Shown piece by piece: positions 1 through 7,311 of a stretch of 18,715 bases of DNA (positions within the stretch are counted from its first letter, which is position 1; each line of letters opens with the position of its first letter). The stretch covers positions 1 to 18,715 of the forward strand of contig CAYSBE010000047.1 of assembly GCA_964429245.1 (NCBI GenBank). Direction: 5' to 3'. Both the position numbers and the translations under genes were made by a program. Under the pieces are notes generated by a model. The model had not been told where the DNA came from. It searched no databases and saw only the letters and a list, made by a program, of their open reading frames with translations. This DNA comes from CAYSBE01 sp964429245 (GTDB lineage: Bacteria > Bacteroidota > Bacteroidia > UKL13-3).

Positions 1-40
1 CTTATATTCGGTAAATATCGGTGTACAGGTTTAGTATAAT

Positions 41-72
41 ATACTTGATAAGTATGCGTGTTGTTGGAACAC
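41..72 (-). terminator. weak tandem hairpins downstream of the helicase gene
   Basis: Two small inverted repeats lie just past the helicase stop: GTGTT/AACAC (58-62 and 68-72, 5-base loop) and ATACTT/AAGTAT (41-46 and 50-55, 3-base loop). They sit where transcription from the minus strand would end. Neither is GC-rich and neither is followed by a convincing T-run, so termination here is only a possibility. The rest of 1-76 shows nothing I can name. Confidence 0.25.
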
Positions 73-76
73 CAGA

Positions 77-1327
77 CTATCTGCGTCCCCTGAAACCTCT
101 GTTATTTCCGATATTGCCTGTAGTGTTGCGTAGCTGTTTGTGTTTTTCTTTAGCTTCAGCCTGGTGCTTCTTTATTTCCTCAACAGATTGTTTAATTGGC
201 CATGGATGGTTTGTATTAAACGGAATCTTATTTCCGGTTAGTTTTTCAATATCTTTTATGTAAGCTTTTTCTTCGGCATCGCAAAAGGAAATGGATTTGC
301 CACTGGCTCCTGCACGGCCGGTTCGGCCAATACGGTGTACATACGTTTCGGCTATATTGGGTATATCGAAGTTGATAACATGCTGCAGGTCGTCAATATC
401 AATACCTCTTGCTGCAATATCAGTTGCAACCAGTACTTTAATTTTTCGATCCTTGAAGTTGCTTAATGCACGCTGTCTTGCATTTTGTGATTTATCACCA
501 TGTATGGAGTCGGCTTTGATGCCTGCTTTGTTTAGGTCTCTAGCAACACGATCGGAGCCGTGTTTGGTACGTGCAAACACAAGAGCATGATGTATATTTA
601 ATTCCTCAATCAGGTGAATGAGCAAATTCTTTTTGTTGGGTTTATCTACAAAATATATTTCCTGTTCTACCTTCTCAGCTGTTGAAGAAACGGGTGTAAC
701 TTCAACTTTTACCGGCCTGTGAAGGATGGTGTCAGCAAGTTTCTGTATTTCGGAAGGCATAGTGGCTGAGAAAAACAGCGTTTGGCGTTTAACAGGAATT
801 TTGGCAATGACTTTTTTTACATCGTGAATAAATCCCATGTCCAGCATACGGTCGGCTTCATCAAGTACAAAAAACTCAATATGCTGCAGGCTGATGTATT
901 TCTGATTAATCAGGTCAATTAATCTGCCTGGAGTAGCTACAAGAATATCTACACCTCGCTTCAATGCTTCGGTTTGCGGGGTTTGTCCAACGCCACCAAA
1001 AATAACCAAATGGCGAAGGCCAAGATTTCTTCCGTACGCTTTTAAACTTTCATCAATCTGAATGGCAAGTTCGCGGGTAGGCGTTAAAATCAATGCTTTA
1101 ATGGGGCGATTGCCTTTTGCACCTTGTGTGCGTTCGCTCAGCAGTTGCAGTATCGGAATAGAGAAGGCAGCTGTTTTTCCGGTACCGGTTTGGGCACAGC
1201 CAAGTATATCGCGTTGTTGCAATGCATGTGGAATGGCTTGTTGCTGAATGGGTGTTGGTGTAGTGTAACCTTCTTGTTTGAGCGCAGCTAAAATTGGCTC
1301 GATGATTTTTAAATCGTCAAATAACAT
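77..1327 (-). CDS. rhlE: DEAD-box ATP-dependent RNA helicase, RhlE type
   Basis: The 416-residue protein has the complete DEAD-box core in order: Q motif (GYTTPTPIQ, about 20-28), Walker A AQTGTGKT (45-52), PTRELA (83-88), GG and TPGR (111-112, 132-135), DEAD (156-159), SAT (187-189), then the second RecA domain with ARGID (306-310) and HRIGRTGR (331-338). The tail of about 40 residues is basic and ends in Gly/Arg (RGFRGRR), as in many RhlE-like enzymes, where such tails bind RNA. These enzymes unwind short RNA duplexes in the cytoplasm during ribosome assembly, RNA decay and cold adaptation. The exact RNA target cannot be read from sequence. The ATG at 1327 places the Q motif at the usual distance from the N-terminus. 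A 138-base gap and a promoter box separate it from comB, so it is probably transcribed alone. RhlE versus another DEAD-box subgroup is an inference; the helicase call is secure. Confidence 0.95.
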   Translation of the reverse strand: MLFDDLKIIEPILAALKQEGYTTPTPIQQQAIPHALQQRDILGCAQTGTGKTAAFSIPILQLLSERTQGAKGNRPIKALILTPTRELAIQIDESLKAYGRNLGLRHLVIFGGVGQTPQTEALKRGVDILVATPGRLIDLINQKYISLQHIEFFVLDEADRMLDMGFIHDVKKVIAKIPVKRQTLFFSATMPSEIQKLADTILHRPVKVEVTPVSSTAEKVEQEIYFVDKPNKKNLLIHLIEELNIHHALVFARTKHGSDRVARDLNKAGIKADSIHGDKSQNARQRALSNFKDRKIKVLVATDIAARGIDIDDLQHVINFDIPNIAETYVHRIGRTGRAGASGKSISFCDAEEKAYIKDIEKLTGNKIPFNTNHPWPIKQSVEEIKKHQAEAKEKHKQLRNTTGNIGNNRGFRGRR

Positions 1328-1334
1328 AATAAAT

Positions 1335-1371
1335 GGTAAGCGGATTTAGCATATGAAGTAAACCGTTTACC
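1335..1371 (-). promoter_or_regulatory. structured 5' leader of the helicase gene
   Basis: On the transcribed strand the segment 1371-1363 (GGTAAACGG) can pair with 1343-1335 (CCGCTTACC) in 8 of 9 positions around a 19-base loop, ending 8 bases before the ATG at 1327. The same left arm can instead fold locally as GTAAA-CGG-TTTAC (1370-1358). The two folds exclude each other. Cold-shock helicase mRNAs in other bacteria often carry regulatory leaders; that this one does is inference. Confidence 0.35.
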
Positions 1372-1380
1372 ACAAATTAA

Positions 1381-1405
1381 ATCCTTTGATAAGGATGCAA
1401 AGGTA
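1381..1405 (-). promoter_or_regulatory. candidate promoter -7 box and inverted repeats for the helicase
   Basis: Reading the minus strand, 1405-1398 is TACCTTTG, an exact match to the Bacteroidota -7 consensus TAnnTTTG, and it continues with GCA as such promoters often do. Transcription would start near 1391-1393, giving a leader of about 65 bases. No good TTTG box lies 19-21 bases upstream. A perfect 6-base inverted repeat ATCCTT/AAGGAT (1381-1386 and 1391-1396) spans the predicted start point, and CCTTTG/CAAAGG (1383-1388 and 1398-1403) includes the -7 box, so an operator is conceivable. Confidence 0.45.
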
Positions 1406-1465
1406 CACCAAACATTTCATATCATAACCATTGAAGCCAATCTATCTCATCTTATGCGGATACAT

Positions 1466-2185
1466 CTAACTCGGTATAACTATGTATTCTCCTGCCAATT
1501 CTGGCACTAGATTAATCGTATTCTCTTGCATGCAGAATGTAACATCATCGGTTTGCATATGTAATATTTCAAAACGTTTGGCGTGTGTTGAAGTTTTTGC
1601 CAATTCAGCAAGTCTATGTTTATTGTTTTCGTATAGCTGTATGGAAACCGTGGTTGAGTCGCAATCAATATTAAAACGTTCTTTTAATCTGAGTGCTACT
1701 GCGCCTGCAAAGATTGTATCTTCCATATTAAAACGGTCTTTCCATCCTGCACACAATAACACAACAGGTAAATTTATGTCAATTATACGCTTGCACAAGG
1801 CATCAATATTTAGGAATGATCCTATTAAGATATGCGCTGCACCTCCTGCTTTAGCCATTTTTATAGCTTTGGTTCCATTTGTAGTGGTAAATGCAATACT
1901 TTTTTCTTGTATCAATGGGTTCTGGTATTCAAAGGGGGAGTTGCCTAAATCAAATCCTTCTACTTTAATGGCATTCCTTTCAGCTGCTGTAAGGAAATCA
2001 AAATCCTTAAAAAGGCGGGCTTCTTCGGGTGTGGCAACAGGTAATATTCGTTTTACGCCATATTGAAAAGCCACGCACATTGTTGTTGTTGCCCTTAAAA
2101 TATCAATAGCTACAACTGTTTTTCCTTTTACATCATATAAATGAAGTAATGCCGGTGAAAATATAGTTTCAATATTATTTGCCAT
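1466..2185 (-). CDS. comB: ComB-family 2-phosphosulfolactate phosphatase
   Basis: The 239-residue cytoplasmic protein carries the ComB family signatures in order: VAIDILRATTT (25-35), GNSP (81-84), TTNGT (101-105), and the CAGW...MEDTIFAG segment (145-161) that supplies acidic metal and phosphate-site residues. Length matches the family. The characterised reaction is Mg-dependent removal of phosphate from 2-phosphosulfolactate to give sulfolactate, a step in coenzyme M synthesis in methanogens. No Bacteroidota is known to make coenzyme M, so the physiological product here is uncertain: free sulfolactate, a sulfonate precursor, or another phosphate ester. The start ATG lies inside the end of the upstream small exported-protein gene (11-base overlap), which implies translational coupling in a gcvT–small protein–comB transcript. 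Family assignment is firm; substrate is not. Confidence 0.88.
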   Translation of the reverse strand: MANNIETIFSPALLHLYDVKGKTVVAIDILRATTTMCVAFQYGVKRILPVATPEEARLFKDFDFLTAAERNAIKVEGFDLGNSPFEYQNPLIQEKSIAFTTTNGTKAIKMAKAGGAAHILIGSFLNIDALCKRIIDINLPVVLLCAGWKDRFNMEDTIFAGAVALRLKERFNIDCDSTTVSIQLYENNKHRLAELAKTSTHAKRFEILHMQTDDVTFCMQENTINLVPELAGEYIVIPS

Positions 2186-2534
2186 AGATAAGCTTTATCC
2201 CATCAGCATTTTTAGGGTCTGCCCATTGCTGAATTTTTATGAGCATTTGATCTCTCTTTTTTTCGATTCGGTCAAGGTATTTGTTCTTGAAAAAAATAGT
2301 CCAATCATTGTATGCATAATACCAGCAGACTGTTGTGTCGGATGTTGCAATGTGTACTATTTTAAATGGTTCTATACGGGTAGGTGGTCCAACCATTTCA
2401 CGCACTTTTTCAATTGACATGCCCAGTATCAATTGGTCAAAACTTTGCCGTAATTCTAAATCTGATTGCTGTGCACTACTTGAGAAGTGTAAAACACAAA
2501 CAGCAAAAATAATATGGCAAATACACGCCCTCAT
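2175..2534 (-). CDS. small exported protein with a BamE/SmpA-OmlA-like pattern
   Basis: I do not recognise a named family for this 119-residue protein. It starts with a hydrophobic export signal (about residues 1-22, likely cleaved after SSSAQ/AQQ). No standard lipobox precedes Cys13, so it is probably periplasmic. The mature part reads LILGMSIEKVREMVGPPTR (about 36-54), followed by a WYYAYNDW segment and a hydrophobic FFKNKYLDRI strand. That G-M-x4-V-x4-GPPT layout with a later Trp/Tyr strand is the hallmark of the BamE/SmpA/OmlA fold, which in BamE helps outer-membrane protein assembly. Functional equivalence to BamE is not implied, because the fold is reused widely. It starts 4 bases after the gcvT stop and overlaps comB by 11 bases, so it is co-transcribed with both. 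The role is unknown. Confidence 0.7.
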   Translation of the reverse strand: MRACICHIIFAVCVLHFSSSAQQSDLELRQSFDQLILGMSIEKVREMVGPPTRIEPFKIVHIATSDTTVCWYYAYNDWTIFFKNKYLDRIEKKRDQMLIKIQQWADPKNADGIKLIYGK

Positions 2535-2538
2535 TTAG

Positions 2539-3618
2539 TTATAGAAATGGAATTTTTACCACTTTGGCTTTAATCTGCTTATCACGAATTTCAATATATA
2601 TTTCAGCATCTACTTTCGAGTATGAAGTAGAGACATATCCCAATCCAATGGCTTTATTTAAAGATGGCGATTGGGTGCCGGATGTTACTTCTCCTATTAC
2701 TTGTCCATTTACATCTTTAATAATATGGTGTTGACGCGGTATGCCACCTCTTTCAAGCATCTCAAATCCTACCAGTTTCTTTGATGTTCCATTTTCTTTC
2801 AATGATTTGTGGAAGTCTGATTTGATAAAGTCTTTTGTAAATTTAGTTATCCATCCCAATCCGGCTTCAATAGGAGAGGTTGTATCATTGATGTCGTTGC
2901 CGTATAGACAAAATCCTTTTTCCAGCCTAAGTGTATCGCGCGCACCTAATCCACATGGCGTAATGCCAAATTCTTTGCCTGCATCAAACAATGCATCCCA
3001 TAATTTACGAGCATCCTTGTTCCATACGTATAGTTCAAAACCTCCGGCTCCTGTGTATCCGGTATTTGAAATTATTATATCCTCACATCCGGCAACTGTT
3101 CCTGTGGTGAAGGTATAGTATTCCATTTTAGATAAGTCGGTTTCGGTTAATTTTTGAATTACCTTGATTGCGTTTGGACCCTGAACTGCAAGTAAGCTAA
3201 GGTTGTCACTCATGTTTTTCATCTCCACACCAAATGTGTTGTGCTTGCTAATCCAATTCCAGTCTTTTTCAATATTGGATGCATTTACAACTAAGTAATA
3301 TTCATCAGCACTATAACGGTACACCAGCAAATCATCTACAATTCCTCCTTGGTCATTTGGTAAACAGCTGTATTGCACTTTGCCATCGGTTAGTTTTGAT
3401 GCATCATTGGAAGTAACCAACTGAATTAAATCCAACGCTTTTTCTCCCTTTAGGAGAAACTCTCCCATATGGCTCACATCAAAAACACCTACGCTGTTTC
3501 TAACTGCTTGGTGTTCTTGTATTAGGTTATTATATAAAACAGGCATATTGTATCCTGCAAATTCAATCATTTTGGCTCCTAAGGAAACGTGTAAGTCATT
3601 TAGTGCTACGTATTTCAT
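2539..3618 (-). CDS. gcvT: glycine cleavage system T protein (aminomethyltransferase)
   Basis: This 359-residue protein is close to the usual 360-370 length of GcvT. It has GAKMIEFAGYNMPV near the N-terminus (14-27), FDVSHMGE (46-53), VDDLLVY (94-100) holding the aspartate pair at the folate site, NTGYTGAGGFE in the middle, ARDTLRLEKG, and a C-terminal beta-barrel with VIGEVTSGTQSPSL. It transfers the methylene carbon from the aminomethyl-lipoyl arm of GcvH to tetrahydrofolate and releases ammonia, feeding 5,10-methylene-THF into one-carbon metabolism. The other subunits (GcvH, GcvP, lipoamide dehydrogenase) are not in this window, as is common in this phylum. The ATG at 3618 begins the expected N-terminal strand. 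It lies 59 bases after lptD and 4 bases before the next small gene, so it probably leads a gcvT–small protein–comB unit. I see no clear promoter box in the 59-base gap. Confidence 0.96.
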   Translation of the reverse strand: MKYVALNDLHVSLGAKMIEFAGYNMPVLYNNLIQEHQAVRNSVGVFDVSHMGEFLLKGEKALDLIQLVTSNDASKLTDGKVQYSCLPNDQGGIVDDLLVYRYSADEYYLVVNASNIEKDWNWISKHNTFGVEMKNMSDNLSLLAVQGPNAIKVIQKLTETDLSKMEYYTFTTGTVAGCEDIIISNTGYTGAGGFELYVWNKDARKLWDALFDAGKEFGITPCGLGARDTLRLEKGFCLYGNDINDTTSPIEAGLGWITKFTKDFIKSDFHKSLKENGTSKKLVGFEMLERGGIPRQHHIIKDVNGQVIGEVTSGTQSPSLNKAIGLGYVSTSYSKVDAEIYIEIRDKQIKAKVVKIPFL

Positions 3619-3677
3619 ATATATTTATGTTTGTTATTTCTCGGGCAAATTACAATTTCCGTTTTTCAAATCAATAT

Positions 3678-6392
3678 TTAATTCACCGTGCGGTCTTGCC
3701 AATCTCTTTTACGTTCTAATTTAAGGTCTTGAAGCAAAGCAGACTTGACATTAATGGTAAACATGAAGCTTTGGCGGTATCCAATTGGAATCCAATTTAA
3801 CCTAAACTCCCAGCAATGTATTTGTCTAATAAAATCAAGGCTAGTAAATGTTACTTGCTTATTGCGAATGTCATACCCTGAAGTAAAACCTACTTTCCAA
3901 TTTGAGGTAACGTTTACATCCCCATTGAAATTTAAGGTTTGCACAAAGTTTGTAGCTTGTGGGTTGTTTAGATTATTATATTTAGAATACCGAATGGTGT
4001 AATTAATATTTAATGTCCATGGAATATTAAAATCATAATATTCCATCGGGTTATCGGTGATGTATTTTATTTCTCCTTCGTAGGCAGGTCTTTTTTTAGC
4101 ATCTTTTTTCTTAAAAACTTGAGGGTTGAAGTTTGCGTTTAGTCCGATATCTCCATCAGTAATTACGCCCAACTTGTTGTTGTAATTCAAGTAAAACTCA
4201 TTGGTACGTATGACTGATTTGAAACCTGTTGAGGTTGTTGCTATTTGATTCCGATAGGGGTCTAAACGCATACTTCCGTTGAGGGCAACATTTTTAAATA
4301 AACGAGTTCTGCCAGTAAAAGATATGGGCTGTAGGTTTAATGAATCGGCAAAAATATTCCACGCAGAACGCGCAAAAATGCTTTCAAGTAGTTGGATTTT
4401 TCTGTCTTCTTGTACTGTGTCTTTTTCACTTTTCTTAAGTTTTATTTCTAGGTTATTATCAAGGCCAAAACCAATATTGCCTTGTTCAGGACTGCTTGGA
4501 GCACCGAAAATGCCTTGCTCAAAAATGGAATAGTTGATTGGTTGTCCTTCCGGATTGTTATACGATTGAAATATTCCTTTACTTGGATCGGTATAATCAG
4601 GAGAATAGGAGAAGTCCAATGTTGGAGTCATCACGTGCCTGATGGCTTTAAGTTTTCCTTTTGTGAACTGAGCCATTCCATACCAGCGGGTACTTATACC
4701 GGCACGAGGTGTATAAGCCAATGCCCTTGCAAACCCATTTATTCGTTGGGTTTCGGGCACACCATTTAATCCGGTATCTTTCCTTATCGTTTCAAAATAC
4801 CAATACTCTGTTAAATCAGTGCTAAGCGAAAGGGTATAAAATTTAAGCAGTTTAAATGAGGTTTGAATCTGAGACCTGTGTTGGATTCCATATCGGGCAG
4901 CGGTATCCAATAGCTGCATCAATTCTCCCGCTCTTACGCTGTTAAAAAATATGGAATCTTTGGTTTTAACATCATTTCTAAGCACAACAGAATAGTTTAC
5001 CTGAATATTCTCATACCATTGGTCTGCTGTGTTTTTATATTTAGGTTTTAAGGGTGCAAAGCTTGGTAGCGTAAAGGTAATGTCTGGCAAAGAGAAATTG
5101 AAATCACGGGTTGCCGTATTTTGATCTAATCGTGCATTTGCGGATAAATTGTATTTGCCGTTTTTAAACCCTTTTTGATAAGAAATGCTGGATTGGAGTT
5201 GATTGGTTACAATATTCTGAGGGTTAAATGAATTGTTATTTAAGTAGGAATTTCCCTGTTGATTCACACTCACAATATCAACCCTTGAGGAGAAACTGGT
5301 ATAAGGCCTCGCTTTGGGATCTTGTAAATGGTCCCATTTAATTCTAAAATCTCTTGATTTGAAATAATTGGGGTCACCTTCAAGCCCTCTTACGTTGTTT
5401 GCAAATTCCAACTGCAACGAACCATTGTAATGATATCGGTTATTGTATCTTAACCCACTACGTAATGCCCAACTTAAGTTTGCATAGATATCTCCAGTTA
5501 ATCTTAGGTCAGCTTTTTCGCCTAATCCAAAATAATATCCCCCATTATACAAACCAAAACCACGCTCAGCAGTGTTGGAATAACTAGGCACCACGATGCC
5601 GGATGTTTGACCTCGTTTCAATGGGAAAATACCAAAAGGCAATACCAACGGAGTTGGAACATCTTCTATCCAAAGCATAGCAGGTCCTGTAACTGCTTTC
5701 TTATCCGGTATCACTTTAATTTTATTGGCTCCTATATAAAAATGGGGATGTTCGGCTTCGCATGTAGTGTACTTTGCTTCTTTAACCCCAAAATTATTTT
5801 CAGGAGTGCGTAACACTTCTTCTCCAAGTATGTAACCTTCACCCTCTTTGGTTCTGTATTCACTTAAGTATCCTTTGCCCGATTTGTAGTTGTATTTAAT
5901 AATATCTGCCCTGCTTTCTTTGCCGGCTTGTTTAAATAGAGGTTTTCCTGAGGTATTTCCTGCACTATCTGTAATTCCTTTTGCGGTCATTAAGTTTTTG
6001 TCAAACTCTATTGTAATGAAATCAGCATTTAATTCCACATCAGTAAATGAAACCTTAGCATCTCCGTATAAATATACAGTTTTAGTTACCGCATCATATG
6101 GCATGGAGTCCCTAGCATAATAGGTTACTTGTGTTTTAAGTGCTGACTTCGATACCCTTAATATTACCGTATCCATTGGGTCAAAATCTTGATTTGTTGA
6201 ATCTGGTACGATTGTTGAACGTTTAGTGGTGTCCTGATTATGGGGCCTAAGTCGTTCCAGTTTTTTCTCGGGAAGAATTTGGGCTTGTGCATATAAGACT
6301 GAACACATCAACACACCAAAGAGCAAAAGTTTGCTGATGGATTCGCTAAAGGCAGTGATGATATGGTTAACTTTGTTAATATGTAAATGCAA
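3678..6392 (-). CDS. lptD: LptD/OstA-like LPS assembly outer-membrane protein
   Basis: The protein (about 904 residues from the start chosen here) has an export signal ending LLLFGVLMCSVLYAQAQ, a periplasmic OstA-like beta-jellyroll region (VTYYARDSM, YLYGDAKVSF, LNADFITIEF) and a long C-terminal part rich in alternating aromatic strands typical of the LptD barrel. The KYTTCEAEHPHFYI segment matches the conserved TTC...P.W/F pattern of LptD. Its role is to insert lipopolysaccharide into the outer leaflet, fed by the Lpt bridge; no LptE is seen here. The start is unsettled: the frame is open to 6452, but no ATG precedes the signal peptide in any frame. A TTG at 6392 gives a normal signal peptide with Lys in its n-region and lies just below a TAAATTTG -7 box. 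The TTG at 6450-6452 would leave only 21 bases to the divergent amidase gene. Confidence 0.9.
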   Translation of the reverse strand: MHLHINKVNHIITAFSESISKLLLFGVLMCSVLYAQAQILPEKKLERLRPHNQDTTKRSTIVPDSTNQDFDPMDTVILRVSKSALKTQVTYYARDSMPYDAVTKTVYLYGDAKVSFTDVELNADFITIEFDKNLMTAKGITDSAGNTSGKPLFKQAGKESRADIIKYNYKSGKGYLSEYRTKEGEGYILGEEVLRTPENNFGVKEAKYTTCEAEHPHFYIGANKIKVIPDKKAVTGPAMLWIEDVPTPLVLPFGIFPLKRGQTSGIVVPSYSNTAERGFGLYNGGYYFGLGEKADLRLTGDIYANLSWALRSGLRYNNRYHYNGSLQLEFANNVRGLEGDPNYFKSRDFRIKWDHLQDPKARPYTSFSSRVDIVSVNQQGNSYLNNNSFNPQNIVTNQLQSSISYQKGFKNGKYNLSANARLDQNTATRDFNFSLPDITFTLPSFAPLKPKYKNTADQWYENIQVNYSVVLRNDVKTKDSIFFNSVRAGELMQLLDTAARYGIQHRSQIQTSFKLLKFYTLSLSTDLTEYWYFETIRKDTGLNGVPETQRINGFARALAYTPRAGISTRWYGMAQFTKGKLKAIRHVMTPTLDFSYSPDYTDPSKGIFQSYNNPEGQPINYSIFEQGIFGAPSSPEQGNIGFGLDNNLEIKLKKSEKDTVQEDRKIQLLESIFARSAWNIFADSLNLQPISFTGRTRLFKNVALNGSMRLDPYRNQIATTSTGFKSVIRTNEFYLNYNNKLGVITDGDIGLNANFNPQVFKKKDAKKRPAYEGEIKYITDNPMEYYDFNIPWTLNINYTIRYSKYNNLNNPQATNFVQTLNFNGDVNVTSNWKVGFTSGYDIRNKQVTFTSLDFIRQIHCWEFRLNWIPIGYRQSFMFTINVKSALLQDLKLERKRDWQDRTVN

Positions 6393-6398
6393 AGCGGA

Positions 6399-6406
6399 CA
6401 AATTTA
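6399..6406 (-). promoter_or_regulatory. candidate -7 box for lptD
   Basis: On the minus strand 6406-6399 reads TAAATTTG, an exact TAnnTTTG match. It falls inside the open frame extending upstream of the signal peptide. If used, transcription would begin near 6392, so the longer TTG start at 6452 could not be translated and the TTG at 6392 would be essentially leaderless. No CAAA complement of the -33 box appears at the expected 19-21 base spacing (one is at 6438-6441, 31 bases away). Confidence 0.4.
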
Positions 6407-6473
6407 ATACAACAACACTAATGCGTGTGCATTTATACAAATAACTTGCCAATAGGCTGATAAAAACAATAAA

Positions 6474-7253
6474 ATGAATCGAAAAAATATAATTGGTTTA
6501 GCTGTATTATTTGTAATGGTTGTGTCTTTCAAGCCATTAGGGCTAATGAAGCCAACTGTAAAAACAGTAGTTATTGATGCCGGACACGGAGGGCACGATG
6601 TGGGATGTACCTACGGAGGAGCCAATGAAAAAAATGTAACATTGGAAATTGCTTTAAAAGTTGGGGCATTGCTGAAGGAAAAAGATCCAACCATAAAGGT
6701 GATTTATACCAGACAAAATGATGTGTTTGTTGAGTTGTGGGAGCGCGCTGGTGTGGCAAATAGAAACAATGCCGACTTATTTGTATCCATTCATTGCAAC
6801 GCGAATAAAAAGCCGGAGCCATTTGGAACAGAGACTTTTGCAATGGGATTGCACAAAACAGATGCAAATTTGGAAGTAGCTAAGCGAGAGAATGATGTAA
6901 TCTTACTTGAAAAAGATTATCAGGAAAGATATGAAGGATTTGATCCTAACTCCCCGGAGGCCCACATATATTTTTCATTTATGCAAAGCGCATATTTGGA
7001 GCAGAGTTTAAAATTAGCCAACTTGGTTGAAACAAACTTTGTCCAAAAAAAACGTACCAGCCGAGGCGTAAAACAAGCAGGATTAATGGTGTTATGGAAA
7101 AGTAAAATGCCAAGTGTGCTGATTGAAACTGGTTTTTTAAGCAATAAAACAGAGCGTCAATACCTTAATTCAGATGAGGGGCAACAAGAGTTGGCAGATG
7201 CCATTACCAATGCCATCATGCAATACAAGGCTAAAACAGAGGCAATTAAATAA
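6474..7253 (+). CDS. N-acetylmuramoyl-L-alanine amidase (Amidase_3, AmiA/B/C type)
   Basis: The 259-residue protein has an N-terminal signal or anchor (IIGLAVLFVMVVSF, 6-19) and a complete Amidase_3 domain. VVIDAGHGG gives zinc ligand His38, NEKNVTLE gives Glu52, SIHCNA gives His107, and VLIETGFLSN gives catalytic Glu218. A longer segment at about 130-185 (KRENDVILLEKDYQ...) resembles the insert common in Bacteroidota homologues that gates the active site. It cuts the amide bond between MurNAc and the stem peptide in the periplasm, mainly during daughter-cell separation and wall turnover. No SPOR, LysM or AMIN domain is fused. It is divergent from lptD and is followed 58 bases later by an MCE gene on the same strand, an arrangement I recall from other Bacteroidota. 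No strong promoter box is evident in the short divergent gap. Confidence 0.94.
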   Translation: MNRKNIIGLAVLFVMVVSFKPLGLMKPTVKTVVIDAGHGGHDVGCTYGGANEKNVTLEIALKVGALLKEKDPTIKVIYTRQNDVFVELWERAGVANRNNADLFVSIHCNANKKPEPFGTETFAMGLHKTDANLEVAKRENDVILLEKDYQERYEGFDPNSPEAHIYFSFMQSAYLEQSLKLANLVETNFVQKKRTSRGVKQAGLMVLWKSKMPSVLIETGFLSNKTERQYLNSDEGQQELADAITNAIMQYKAKTEAIK

Positions 7254-7265
7254 CAAAATAAATTC

Positions 7266-7298
7266 TTTCACAAGATTTAATTCGAATTCCTATTTTTG
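7266..7298 (+). promoter_or_regulatory. candidate promoter upstream of the MCE gene
   Basis: TATTTTTG at 7291-7298 fits TAnnTTTG exactly, with TTTC (three of four matches to TTTG) at 7266-7269, 21 bases upstream. The predicted transcript start near 7304 leaves a leader of under 10 bases before the ATG at 7312. The gene could also be read through from the amidase, so this may be an internal promoter. Confidence 0.4.
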
Positions 7299-7311
7299 AG
7301 CCATCTCAGCC

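Noticed and set aside
1482..2066. A 194-codon plus-strand open frame opposite comB
   Set aside because: The minus frame carries all ComB motifs; this frame has Ser/Cys-rich composition and no recognisable domain, as expected from an antisense shadow.
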